Shown: positions 7,231 through 14,452, counted from the stretch's first letter. The stretch is 17,666 bases of DNA from an uncultured Atopobium sp. (GCA_916720465.1 CAKARF010000012.1:1-17666); one strand, 5' to 3'. The notes: generated by a model not told the origin, from the sequence alone. Numbers and translations are program-made.

Positions 7231-9135
7231 ATGGGTAAGATTCTTGGAATTGACCTGGGTACTACAAACTCAGCTATGGCTGTCCTCGAGGGTGGAGAGC
7301 CAACTATTATCGTAAACGCAGAGGGAGACCGCACAACTCCTTCCGTCGTCGGCTTCCGCGCAGACGGTGACCGCATTGTTGGTAAGGCAGCAAAGAACCA
7401 GGCTGTTACCAACCCTGTAAACACCGTCTTTTCCATCAAGCGTTTCATGGGCCGCAAGTTTGACGAGGTCCAGTCTGAGATCAAGACTGTCCCTTACAAG
7501 GTTAAGGCTGGCACCGACGGTCGTGCAGTCGTCGAGATCGAGGGCGTTGACTACACCCCAGAGCAGATTAGCGCTATGACCCTTGCAAAGATGAAGGCAG
7601 ACGCCGAGAAGTACCTCGGTGAACCTGTAACCGACGCTGTCATTACTGTCCCAGCATACTTCAACGACGCACAGCGTCAGGCAACCAAGGATGCAGGTAA
7701 GATTGCTGGCCTCAACGTTCAGCGTATCGTCAACGAGCCAACCGCAGCAGCTCTTGCTTACGGTCTGGACAAGAAGGACCAGGACCACAAGGTTCTTGTC
7801 TTCGACCTCGGCGGCGGTACCTTCGACGTCTCCCTGCTTGACCTTGCAGACGGCGTTGTTGAGGTTCTTGCAACCAACGGCGACAACCACCTGGGCGGCG
7901 ACGACTGGGATCAGCGCGTCATCGACTGGCTTGCAGACAAGTTCAACTCCGATAACGGCATCGACCTTCGCAAGGACCCAATGGCACTTCAGCGTCTGAA
8001 GGAGGCTGCAGAGAATGCCAAGAAGGAGCTCTCCAGCGCCCAGCAGGCACAGATCAACCTGCCATTCATCACTGCAGACGCATCTGGTCCTAAGCACCTT
8101 GACTACACCCTGACTCGTGCAGAGTTTGAGCGCATCACCCGCGATCTTCTCGACCGCTGCAAGGCTCCTGTAACCAAGGCTCTCCAGGACGCAGGCCTTC
8201 AGCTCTCCGACGTCAGCGAGGTCATTCTGGTCGGCGGCTCCACTCGTATGCCAGCTGTTCAGGACCTGGTCAAGAGCATGACCGGCAAGCAGCCTAACAT
8301 GTCCGTCAACCCAGACGAGGTTGTTGCAGACGGTGCAGCTGTTCAGGGTGGCGTTCTTACCGGCGACGTCTCCGGCATCCTGCTTCTGGACGTAACTCCA
8401 CTGTCCCTGGGCGTTGAGACCCTCGGCGGCGTTGTTGACAAGGTCATCGACCGCAATACCACCATCCCAACTTCCAGCACAAAGGTTTACTCCACCGCAG
8501 CTGACAACCAGACCTCCGTTGAGATCCACGTCCTTCAGGGCGAGCGCGAGATGGCTTCTGACAACAAGAGCCTTGGTAAGTTCAACCTTACCGGCATTCC
8601 TGCTGCTCAGCGTGGTATTCCTCAGATTGAGGTTACCTTTGACATCGACGCAAACGGCATCTTGAAGGTCACCGCTAAGGACAAGGCAACTGACAAGTCC
8701 CAGGAGATTACCATTTCTGGCTCCACTGCTTTGTCCGACGAGGAAGTTGACCGCATGGTCAAGGACGCAGAGTCCCACGCTGAGGAAGATAAGAAGCGCA
8801 AAGACGAGATTGAGGTCCGCAACCAGGTAGACTCCCTGGCATACAGCACCGAGCAGACCGTCAAGGACCTTGGCGATAAGGTCCCTGAGGATCAGAAGAA
8901 GGCTGTTGAAGAGGCTGTTGCTGAGGCAAAGACCGCACTTGATGGCTCTGATATTGAGGCAATCAAGAAGGCTGGCGAGAAGCTCACCGAGGTTGGTCAG
9001 AAGCTCGCAGAGATCGTCTATGCGGACGCTCAGGCTCAAACCGCAGGTAACAACGGCGCAGCAAGCAACCCTTCTGAGCCAGACGTTGTTGATGCAGACT
9101 ACGAGGTTGTCGACGACGATAAGAACCAGAACTAA
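7231..9135 (+). CDS. dnaK: Chaperone protein DnaK (Hsp70)
   Basis: A 634-residue ATP-dependent chaperone that binds exposed hydrophobic peptides, works with DnaJ and GrpE, and hands aggregates to ClpB. The N-terminal phosphate-binding GIDLGTTNS, the FDLGGGTFDVS segment (191-200) and VGGSTRMP (334-341) define the actin-like ATPase. VTPLSLGVET opens the substrate-binding domain, and the helical lid ends in an acidic tail (DVVDADYEVVDDD). The start follows AGGAAAGGATG. It is the first gene of the dnaK-grpE-dnaJ-hspR operon. Codon use is strongly biased (GAC, AAG, GTC), as expected for a highly expressed gene. Oddity: residues about 75-100 contain the segment present in Gram-negative-type DnaK but missing from typical Actinobacteria and Firmicutes proteins. 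Confidence 0.99.
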   Translation: MGKILGIDLGTTNSAMAVLEGGEPTIIVNAEGDRTTPSVVGFRADGDRIVGKAAKNQAVTNPVNTVFSIKRFMGRKFDEVQSEIKTVPYKVKAGTDGRAVVEIEGVDYTPEQISAMTLAKMKADAEKYLGEPVTDAVITVPAYFNDAQRQATKDAGKIAGLNVQRIVNEPTAAALAYGLDKKDQDHKVLVFDLGGGTFDVSLLDLADGVVEVLATNGDNHLGGDDWDQRVIDWLADKFNSDNGIDLRKDPMALQRLKEAAENAKKELSSAQQAQINLPFITADASGPKHLDYTLTRAEFERITRDLLDRCKAPVTKALQDAGLQLSDVSEVILVGGSTRMPAVQDLVKSMTGKQPNMSVNPDEVVADGAAVQGGVLTGDVSGILLLDVTPLSLGVETLGGVVDKVIDRNTTIPTSSTKVYSTAADNQTSVEIHVLQGEREMASDNKSLGKFNLTGIPAAQRGIPQIEVTFDIDANGILKVTAKDKATDKSQEITISGSTALSDEEVDRMVKDAESHAEEDKKRKDEIEVRNQVDSLAYSTEQTVKDLGDKVPEDQKKAVEEAVAEAKTALDGSDIEAIKKAGEKLTEVGQKLAEIVYADAQAQTAGNNGAASNPSEPDVVDADYEVVDDDKNQN

Positions 9136-9203
9136 TCTGAGTTTCTCGGCATATGCACTTGGGTAACTTGGTGTAGTAGCTGGTAGACAATGTGATATGA
9201 CTC

Positions 9204-9236
9204 GGAGGCGGCTGGCGGAAACGTTTAGCCGCCTTC
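9204..9236 (+). repeat. GC-rich hairpin between dnaK and grpE
   Basis: AGGCGGCT (9206-9213) pairs with AGCCGCCT (9227-9234), extended by one G-U and one G-C pair, around a 13-base loop. It sits 10 bases before the grpE ribosome binding site and lacks a T-run. It is probably an RNA processing, stability or attenuation element that helps keep DnaK in excess over GrpE and DnaJ. Confidence 0.6.
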
Positions 9237-9245
9237 TACACATAG

Positions 9246-9254
9246 GGAGGTGAT
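9246..9254 (+). promoter_or_regulatory. Start-deciding ribosome binding site of grpE
   Basis: GGAGGTGAT is a full match to the 16S anti-Shine-Dalgarno sequence. It overlaps the in-frame GTG at 9250 and ATG at 9253, so those cannot be starts. GTG at 9259 lies 8 bases after GGAGG and is the natural start. Confidence 0.75.
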
Positions 9255-9258
9255 GGCA

Positions 9259-10107
9259 GTGGCAACAGCAGACCAGAACAAGGTTGACACTACCTTTGAT
9301 AACGAGAATAACGGCGATGGAACCGTAGGTGCCGTCGGCGTTGTGGGAGATGGTTCCGCAAGTCAGACGCTTGATGGCAACGAGTCCGCTGCCAACGGCG
9401 CAGCTGGCGCGGGCGCAGGTCGTCCGATGACCGAAGAAGAGATGGTTGCAGAGGCAATTCGTCGCGGAGAAGAGACGGCAGAGGCAGAGATTGCTGCTGA
9501 CGCCCAGCGTGCTGCTCAAGAGCGCGACCGTCTGCAGAACGAGCTGGACTCAGTCTCCGACAAGATTGAGGCAGCAAAGCAGCAGGCAGCTGAGGCAAAT
9601 GATCGCTTTCTGCGTCTGCAAGCTGACTGGGATAACTACCGTCGTCGTACTGCTCAGGAGCGTCTTGATGAGCGCCAGCGTGCAACAGAGAAGCTGGTAG
9701 TTGACCTTCTCCCTGTTATTGATGACCTGGAGCGCGCCATTGAGCACGCGGATAACTTGACTGACCCTGCAGCCAAGCAGTTTGTTGAGGGTGTCTCCGC
9801 GGTATGCAACAAGCTCGTAAGCGTCTTGAACAAAGAGGGTGTTGAGGTAGTCAATCCTGTGGGCGAGGCCTTTGACCCCCTTTCTCACCAGGCAGTGAGC
9901 CAGATTGAGGACACCGAGGCATATGATGAAACCGTCGCTCAGGTGTACCAAAAGGGCTATCGCATGGGCGGCAAGGACATTCGTACTGCGATGGTTGTTG
10001 TGACCCACGGCGGTCCAAAGCGCCCAGCTGAGCCTGAAGCCGCAGATGGCGCAGGTGCAGATGGCGCGGGCGCAGAAGGCGCTGCCGCAAACGGTGCAGC
10101 CGAGTAA
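9259..10107 (+). CDS. grpE: Nucleotide exchange factor GrpE
   Basis: A 282-residue GrpE, the cofactor that releases ADP from DnaK. The N-terminal 60 residues are low complexity (Asn/Gly/Ala). Next comes a long Ala/Glu/Gln-rich coiled coil (about 70-130) with the family motif RLQADWDNYRRRT, then the four-helix and beta-wing region ending in YRMGGKDIRTAMVVVTHGG. A C-terminal Gly/Ala/Asp-rich tail (GAGADGAGAEGAA) is an unusual extension. At 282 residues it is longer than the roughly 200 of typical GrpE because of both low-complexity ends. The GTG start at 9259 is chosen from the ribosome binding site. The gene lies 123 bases after dnaK with a hairpin between, and 31 bases before dnaJ. Confidence 0.96.
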   Translation: MATADQNKVDTTFDNENNGDGTVGAVGVVGDGSASQTLDGNESAANGAAGAGAGRPMTEEEMVAEAIRRGEETAEAEIAADAQRAAQERDRLQNELDSVSDKIEAAKQQAAEANDRFLRLQADWDNYRRRTAQERLDERQRATEKLVVDLLPVIDDLERAIEHADNLTDPAAKQFVEGVSAVCNKLVSVLNKEGVEVVNPVGEAFDPLSHQAVSQIEDTEAYDETVAQVYQKGYRMGGKDIRTAMVVVTHGGPKRPAEPEAADGAGADGAGAEGAAANGAAE

Positions 10108-10138
10108 ACAGAGTAGTTTAGAGAGGAGGCCGTGCTGA

Positions 10139-11071
10139 ATGGCAGGTAGTAAGACTTTTTATGACGTTCTTGGCGTGAAGCGCGACGCCTCGAAGTCTGA
10201 TATTCAAAAAGCGTTTAGAAAACTTGCAGCTAAATACCACCCTGATAGGGGCGGCGATGAGGCCAAGTTCAAAGAGATCTCGGAAGCGTACAACACGCTC
10301 TCTGACGATAAGAAGCGCCAGGAGTATGACCAGATGCTGGCATTTGGAGGCATTCCTGGAGGTGGATTTGGTGGTCGCCAGGGCGGCTACACCTACACCA
10401 CCAACGTAAACGGCGCCAACTTTGCCGATTTCTTTAGCGGCTTTGGCGGCGGCGCGGGCGCGGGAGCTGGCGGCTTTGACTTTGCCGACATTTTTGGTGG
10501 GCGAGCAAACCGTCCAGTTGCAGGCAGCGATCTGACTATGTCCGTAAACGTATCGTTTGACGAGGCGTTTAAGGGAACTTCTCGCAAGGCAACATATCGC
10601 GTGCCTTCAACTGGTGAGGAGCAGTCACTGACCATCAAGGTACCAGCCGGCGCCTACGATGGCATGAAGCTGCGCTACAAGAAGCATGGCGAGTACGGCG
10701 TCAATGGCGGTCCACGAGGCAACCTTGTGGTTACCATCAACGTTGCAGCTCACCCGGTCTTCTCGCGAGATGGTGCTGACGTGCGCATGAAGCTGCCAGT
10801 GAGCATCTACGAGGCGGCTTTGGGTACTTCGGTTGACGTGCCAACGCCTGACGGAACTACCGTGCGACTCAAGGTTCCTGCAGGTACGCAGAGCGGAAAG
10901 ACGTTTAGGTTCAAGAACCTGGGCGCTCCTCGCGTGAAGGATCCTGCAACTCGCGGCGCGCTGTATGTTTCGGTGGACGTCAAGGTTCCAACAAAACTTT
11001 CCAAGAAGGAGCGAGATGCTCTTCAGGCGCTGCTTGACGCCGATGAGCGTAGCTACCGAGAGGAGCGGTAA
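10139..11071 (+). CDS. dnaJ: DnaJ-family co-chaperone without zinc finger (CbpA/DnaJ2 type)
   Basis: A 310-residue J-domain protein that stimulates the DnaK ATPase and delivers substrates. The J domain spans residues 1-68 with the essential HPD at 34-36. A Gly/Phe-rich region follows (about 72-125; GGFGGRQGG, FFSGFGGG). Two beta-rich C-terminal substrate-binding domains come next (SDLTMSVNVSFDEAFKG, then HPVFSRDGADV and LPVSIYEAALG). The cysteine-rich CxxCxGxG zinc domain of classical DnaJ is absent, and the whole protein contains no cysteine. It is therefore a class B J-protein, although it occupies the dnaJ slot of the operon. GGAGG (10125-10129) lies 9 bases before the start. The stop overlaps the hspR start by one base (TAATG), implying translational coupling. 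Confidence 0.95.
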   Translation: MAGSKTFYDVLGVKRDASKSDIQKAFRKLAAKYHPDRGGDEAKFKEISEAYNTLSDDKKRQEYDQMLAFGGIPGGGFGGRQGGYTYTTNVNGANFADFFSGFGGGAGAGAGGFDFADIFGGRANRPVAGSDLTMSVNVSFDEAFKGTSRKATYRVPSTGEEQSLTIKVPAGAYDGMKLRYKKHGEYGVNGGPRGNLVVTINVAAHPVFSRDGADVRMKLPVSIYEAALGTSVDVPTPDGTTVRLKVPAGTQSGKTFRFKNLGAPRVKDPATRGALYVSVDVKVPTKLSKKERDALQALLDADERSYREER

Positions 11072-11541
11072 TGGCTCGAAAGAAGGACGACGGTCGTAAC
11101 AAGCCGCTCTACATGATTAGCGTTGCGGCCGAGCTCACGGGCATGCATCCGCAGACGCTGCGCGTGTACGAGCAAAAGGGCTTGATTAACCCCGGCCGTT
11201 CCAGGGGCAACACGCGTCTGTACTCTCGCGCGGACATTGACCGCCTCAATCTTGTCTCAAAGTTGACGGACGAAGGCATCAATCTTGCCGGTGTTGTGCG
11301 CATTTTGGACATGCGTGAACGAGCTCTCGAGAAGGACGATCTTATCGATGAGCTGCGTGAACGCATTCGCGTGCTTGAGGACGAGCTCCACGAGTACCAC
11401 ATGCGCGAGCGCATCACCTCGCTTGTTCGTTATAGTGAGACTAGCCCAGAAATGGTGATGCAACGTTTGCTGGGTATGCCCAGCTCCGCTTCTTCTGACG
11501 CTAACGCCGAGGGTGACCCGACGCAGCCAAAGGAATCGTAA
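11071..11541 (+). CDS. hspR: HspR, MerR-family heat-shock repressor
   Basis: A 156-residue winged-helix repressor. The segment from MISVAAELTGMHPQTLRVYE through GLINPGRSRGNTRLYS to DIDRLN (about 14-60) is the diagnostic HspR DNA-binding domain. A long charged helix (about 80-112), the dimerisation coiled coil, and a Ser/Asp/Pro-rich tail follow. In Actinobacteria HspR binds HAIR operators and represses dnaK and often clpB, using DnaK as co-repressor. Its position as last gene of the dnaK operon, with a one-base overlap to dnaJ and AGGAG upstream, fits feedback control. The likely targets here are the matching blocks at 7055-7110 and 14337-14392. Confidence 0.96.
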   Translation: MARKKDDGRNKPLYMISVAAELTGMHPQTLRVYEQKGLINPGRSRGNTRLYSRADIDRLNLVSKLTDEGINLAGVVRILDMRERALEKDDLIDELRERIRVLEDELHEYHMRERITSLVRYSETSPEMVMQRLLGMPSSASSDANAEGDPTQPKES

Positions 11542-11572
11542 GACGACGAGGCAAATTGTTACTAGTAAGATG

Positions 11573-11607
11573 ACCAGCTTCCTGTGTGTGCAGGGAGCTG
11601 GTTTTTT
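11573..11607 (+). terminator. Intrinsic terminator of the dnaK operon
   Basis: ACCAGCT-T-CCTG (11573-11584) pairs with CAGG-G-AGCTGGT (11591-11602), a 12-bp stem with one G-U pair and a TGTGTG loop, followed by six T. It lies 31 bases after the hspR stop. Confidence 0.95.
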
Positions 11608-11616
11608 GTTTGGTTA

Positions 11617-11721
11617 CCATTTACCGAATACCGAATACCGAATACCGAATACCGAATACCGAATACCGAATACCATTTACCGAATACCGAATACCGAATA
11701 CCGAATACCGAATACCGCATG
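11617..11721. repeat. Interrupted heptanucleotide tandem repeat (CCGAATA)n
   Basis: The layout is one CCATTTA, seven perfect CCGAATA copies (11624-11672), a second CCATTTA (11673-11679), five more CCGAATA copies (11680-11714) and a degenerate CCGCATG. The variant unit occurring twice in the same place suggests that a block of repeats was duplicated. The array lies between the dnaK-operon terminator and the ABC transporter start at 11767. Reading frames through it on both strands encode only a monotonous 7-residue repeat and are not genes. Confidence 0.95.
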
Positions 11722-11766
11722 CAGTCATAACCTTTTTTAAACGAATTCTCTTTTAAGGGAGACGTC

Positions 11767-13401
11767 ATGCTTAAATACCTTTACGCTCAGCAAAAAAGCA
11801 AACTAATTTTCTTTGTAGTTTTCTCTCTTTTGAGCAGCTTGTTTGAGATTGCCCTTTCATTTGTCATGCTTCAATCCGTTAATCTTGCCATGGATGGCAA
11901 TCTGTCGGATGCATTGAATGACGGCCTCTGGTTTGGTCTTTACATACTCTGCTATTTTATCGTCGACTTGATTTGCAGGCGTTTGCGCTGGTCAGTAATA
12001 CAGGGCTGCCAAATGCATTTGCGTGATGAGCTGATACAAAAGATTTTCAGTCGCTCTATTCCTGAGTTCCACTCATTCAATACCAGTCATTGGCTCTCAA
12101 TACTTACTAACGACCTTGATTTGCTTGAGGAAGCATACTTTCGCGTCTTTATTGATCTCTTGATAGATGTCTTTTCTGGCGTAGTAAGCCTAATACTCTT
12201 GCTGTTTATTTCACCGTGGCTCGTACTGTTCATTTTATGCATGATAGCTGTTCAGATGTTTGTTCCCAACACAATGTCCGGAATCATTTCTAATAAACGA
12301 AAAGCACAATCTGAGTCAGCTGAGCATTTTATTGCTACAGCAAATGAGCATCTTGAAGGGTTTGATCTGCTCAGGAGCTTTCATCTAACAGAGGCCTCAC
12401 GGGTTGCCATGAGTAGTGCGAATCAGGCTTGGGAGAAGCAGAAATTTGGTGCTCGGTACTTTAGTTCTTTAGCTCGCTTACTTTCATTCACTGTGGGTCA
12501 AATTATTTACATTGGAATTTATTTTATTGGCGCCATTCTTACCCTTAATGGATTAATGACAGTAGGAATGATGGTTGCGGCATCTCAGCTTGTTGTCTAC
12601 ATAGCAAATCCTATTCAAAACATAAGTGATTCAATTACTGATATGAGAAGCGCAAAAGAGATAATTACTAAAATACAAACGCTTCTTAATGAAGTCCCAG
12701 CTACAGAAAGTGGGGCAGAAAATACCCCTGAGCTCTTTAAAAATCTAACGGTCAATCATGTTTCGTATGGCTACGACAAGGACAAATTAGTTTTATCGGA
12801 TATTGGTTTTAATTTGGAGCGCGGCGGAAAGTATCTTCTTGAAGGAAGCTCGGGAAGTGGAAAAACAACACTAATCAAACTGTTAACGGATGCTCTGAGC
12901 CCAGATAGCGGAGATATTTGCTTGGATGGCGTGCCAATCAAGCAATTCAAAAGTGAGCAATACGCTCGGTTCATAATCCCTTGCTCTCAGCAAACATTCA
13001 TTTTTAATGCGACTATTAGGGATAACGTTACGCTGTTTTGCCATGAGTTTTCCGATGAAGAAATTATTGATGCTATAACAAAATCAGGCTTTTCTGAGAT
13101 TCTTACCAGATATCCAGATGGAATCAATCATATGATTGACCAGGCAGGAAGCAGTCTTTCTGGTGGAGAACGACAGCGGTTAGCTCTTGCGCGAATCTTT
13201 TTGTTTAAGCCACAAATTGTGATTTATGACGAGAGCTTTGCCCACTTGGATTCCGATTCTGTTCAAAGCCTCATTGATTTGATCTTAAAAGATGATGAGA
13301 GAACCGTTGTTATGACATCTCATCAAGTAACTCCAGAAATAAGAGAGCGCTTCCACTCTCTCGTTCTAAAAGACGGAAAAATCCGGTCAGAAACCGCTTA
13401 G
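11767..13401 (+). CDS. ABC exporter half-transporter (TMD fused to NBD)
   Basis: A 544-residue ABC exporter subunit. Six hydrophobic segments (about 13-35, 54-70, 128-148, 151-167, 240-260, 263-282) form a type-1 exporter membrane domain. The ATPase domain carries Walker A GSSGSGKTT (360-368, K366), a Q-loop in CSQQTF, the signature LSGGERQRLALAR (464-476), Walker B IVIYDE (484-489, catalytic E489) and the switch histidine H519. All motifs are intact, so it should be active, probably as a homodimer because no second half-transporter is adjacent. The substrate is unknown. The type includes peptide, lipid and drug exporters, and no processing peptidase or bacteriocin gene is next to it. The start follows AAGGGAG (11755-11761). 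The region upstream is a tandem repeat array. Confidence 0.93.
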   Translation: MLKYLYAQQKSKLIFFVVFSLLSSLFEIALSFVMLQSVNLAMDGNLSDALNDGLWFGLYILCYFIVDLICRRLRWSVIQGCQMHLRDELIQKIFSRSIPEFHSFNTSHWLSILTNDLDLLEEAYFRVFIDLLIDVFSGVVSLILLLFISPWLVLFILCMIAVQMFVPNTMSGIISNKRKAQSESAEHFIATANEHLEGFDLLRSFHLTEASRVAMSSANQAWEKQKFGARYFSSLARLLSFTVGQIIYIGIYFIGAILTLNGLMTVGMMVAASQLVVYIANPIQNISDSITDMRSAKEIITKIQTLLNEVPATESGAENTPELFKNLTVNHVSYGYDKDKLVLSDIGFNLERGGKYLLEGSSGSGKTTLIKLLTDALSPDSGDICLDGVPIKQFKSEQYARFIIPCSQQTFIFNATIRDNVTLFCHEFSDEEIIDAITKSGFSEILTRYPDGINHMIDQAGSSLSGGERQRLALARIFLFKPQIVIYDESFAHLDSDSVQSLIDLILKDDERTVVMTSHQVTPEIRERFHSLVLKDGKIRSETA

Positions 13402-13411
13402 CTTTTGCTTC

Positions 13412-13453
13412 TTGACCTAGTTGTAATACGTGAATACAATGATATAACTAGGT
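13412..13453 (+). promoter_or_regulatory. Promoter with overlapping palindromic operator of the toxin-antitoxin operon
   Basis: TTGACC (13412-13417) and TACAAT (13435-13440) with a 17-base spacer make a near-consensus promoter. The perfect inverted repeat ACCTAGTT (13415-13422) / AACTAGGT (13446-13453) brackets the -10 and overlaps the -35. A nested TTGTA/TACAA dyad (13421-13425, 13435-13439) adds a second arm pair. This is what an autorepressing RelB/DinJ-type antitoxin would bind. Confidence 0.8.
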
Positions 13454-13465
13454 AAAGGAGAGGAT

Positions 13466-13807
13466 ATGGACAGTGTTGTAACCGCCCGTGTTCCTGTTGA
13501 AGTCAAAAATCAGGTTTCTGAAGTTCTTGAATCGCTTGGGTCAAACACCACCAAACTGATTAATGCTGCATTTGAATATGTGCTGGTAACAGGCAAGCTT
13601 CCTGATGCTCATGAGGGTGATGTGTCAGAACTGTCTGCTAGAGGGTCTTCTCGCCAATTGAGCGAGAAGGACAAAGAGCAGCTCTCGGCGCTCTTTGGAA
13701 AGATTTCTGTTCCTGCACCGGCGTCATTTTGGAATGATTTAGGCGATAACACCTACAAAGAGGCAATCAGTGAGTGGAGGTCAAGTGACTATGAAGCTCT
13801 TGATTGA
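13466..13807 (+). CDS. RelB/DinJ-family antitoxin
   Basis: A 113-residue antitoxin. The N-terminal 42 residues (TARVPVEVKNQVSEVLESLGSNTTKLINAAFEYV) are the ribbon-helix-helix DNA-binding and dimerisation domain of RelB/DinJ. The rest is polar and flexible, as expected for the part that wraps and inhibits the toxin, with a Trp-containing C-terminal helix (SFWNDL... SEWRSSDYEALD). It overlaps the toxin gene by 17 bases in another frame, so the two are co-translated. AAGGAG (13455-13460) precedes the start. It is expected to repress its own promoter through the palindrome at 13415-13453. RelB/DinJ antitoxins are best known with RelE/YafQ toxins; here the partner has a PIN domain. Confidence 0.88.
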   Translation: MDSVVTARVPVEVKNQVSEVLESLGSNTTKLINAAFEYVLVTGKLPDAHEGDVSELSARGSSRQLSEKDKEQLSALFGKISVPAPASFWNDLGDNTYKEAISEWRSSDYEALD

Positions 13808-14237
13808 TACTAACGTTTTGCTGGACGTCTTTCTGTGCAGAGAACAGTTTGTTGCTGATGCTAAAAAGCTTTTCATAATGAAGCAGTTCAGAGATGCTGA
13901 GCTGTGGATAGCGGCTCAGTCATATACGGATCTCTACTATGTGGGCGTTAAGGCTCATGGTTCTGCTCGTATGCAAGAAATACTAAAAGAGGTATTTCCG
14001 CTGCTTAACGTGTGTTCTATTGATGGTGCAGATATTTCGAATGCACTGTCGGAGCAATGGGAAGATTTTGAAGACTGTCTTATTTGGCGAGCAGCTAAAA
14101 AGATAAAGGCAGACTATATCGTCACAAGAAATGTGGCAGATTTTTCTCGCTCGGATATACCAGTGCTTACACCTGCCAAGTTTTTCTCGACAATGGAAGC
14201 TGAGCAAAATCTGGTCTATGAAGAGGCAGAATTTTAG
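13791..14237 (+). CDS. PIN-domain ribonuclease toxin (PIN_3/VapC-like)
   Basis: A 148-residue PIN-domain protein, predicted to be a Mg-dependent endoribonuclease that inhibits growth when free of its antitoxin. MKLLIDTNVLLDVF carries the first acidic residue (D6) and D12. The EDFEDCLIW segment (91-99) carries D92, E94 and D95. VTRNVADFS (111-119) with N114 and D117 completes the catalytic cluster of the PIN_3 type. The ATG at 13791 is preferred because the PIN fold starts with it and GGAGG (13776-13780) lies 10 bases upstream. An in-frame GTG at 13770 would add seven residues and has no site. RNA target unknown. Confidence 0.88.
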   Translation: MKLLIDTNVLLDVFLCREQFVADAKKLFIMKQFRDAELWIAAQSYTDLYYVGVKAHGSARMQEILKEVFPLLNVCSIDGADISNALSEQWEDFEDCLIWRAAKKIKADYIVTRNVADFSRSDIPVLTPAKFFSTMEAEQNLVYEEAEF

Positions 14238-14267
14238 AAGCTACAAGGTGCGGGATGGGGCCACAAA

Positions 14268-14322
14268 AAAGCTCAGCATTTAGTTATGGTCAAACTCAGC
14301 GCAAGGCTACGTAAAAGCTCAG
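14268..14322 (+). repeat. Three direct repeats phased at 23 bp upstream of clpB
   Basis: AAAGCTCAG (14268-14276), CAAACTCAG (14291-14299) and AAAGCTCAG (14314-14322) start exactly 23 bases apart. The shared core is CTCAG preceded by an A-rich triplet. The next 23-base step falls at 14337, the first base of the heat-shock block. Regular spacing close to two helical turns suggests binding sites for a regulator on one DNA face. Confidence 0.55.
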
Positions 14323-14336
14323 TACAACGCAATAAG

Positions 14337-14392
14337 AAAATCTACTACAAACACACTTAGATATGTATTAAAAGTCGTGCTTGAGGGTATAT
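14337..14392 (+). promoter_or_regulatory. Heat-shock promoter/operator block of clpB (HAIR-like)
   Basis: Ungapped counterpart of the dnaK block at 7055-7110. It has the same first 16 bases, then ACTTAGA (14355-14361), a 7-base spacer, TAAAAGT (14369-14375) and GGGTATA (14385-14391), all at the same offsets as in dnaK. A classical HAIR half-site, CTTGAG, occurs at 14380-14385 without its partner. Control by HspR is inferred. A small hairpin, GAATC/GATTC (14394-14410), follows in the leader. Confidence 0.65.
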
Positions 14393-14452
14393 AGAATCCG
14401 ATGAAGATTCAGTCCCCGGCACGATTCTTGTTTGGGGTAGGAGGGTGATTTT

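Noticed and set aside
7270..9519. 749-codon open frame on the minus strand across dnaK
   Set aside because: It is antisense to dnaK, has an implausible Leu/Cys/Val-rich composition and no family motif. Long antisense frames are expected opposite highly biased codons.
11617..11721. CRISPR array
   Set aside because: The unit is 7 bp with no unique spacers and no cas genes. It is a simple tandem repeat.
11513..11740. 75-codon frame over the hspR end, terminator and heptamer array
   Set aside because: Most of it is a translation of the CCGAATA repeat, it crosses a strong terminator, and it overlaps hspR.
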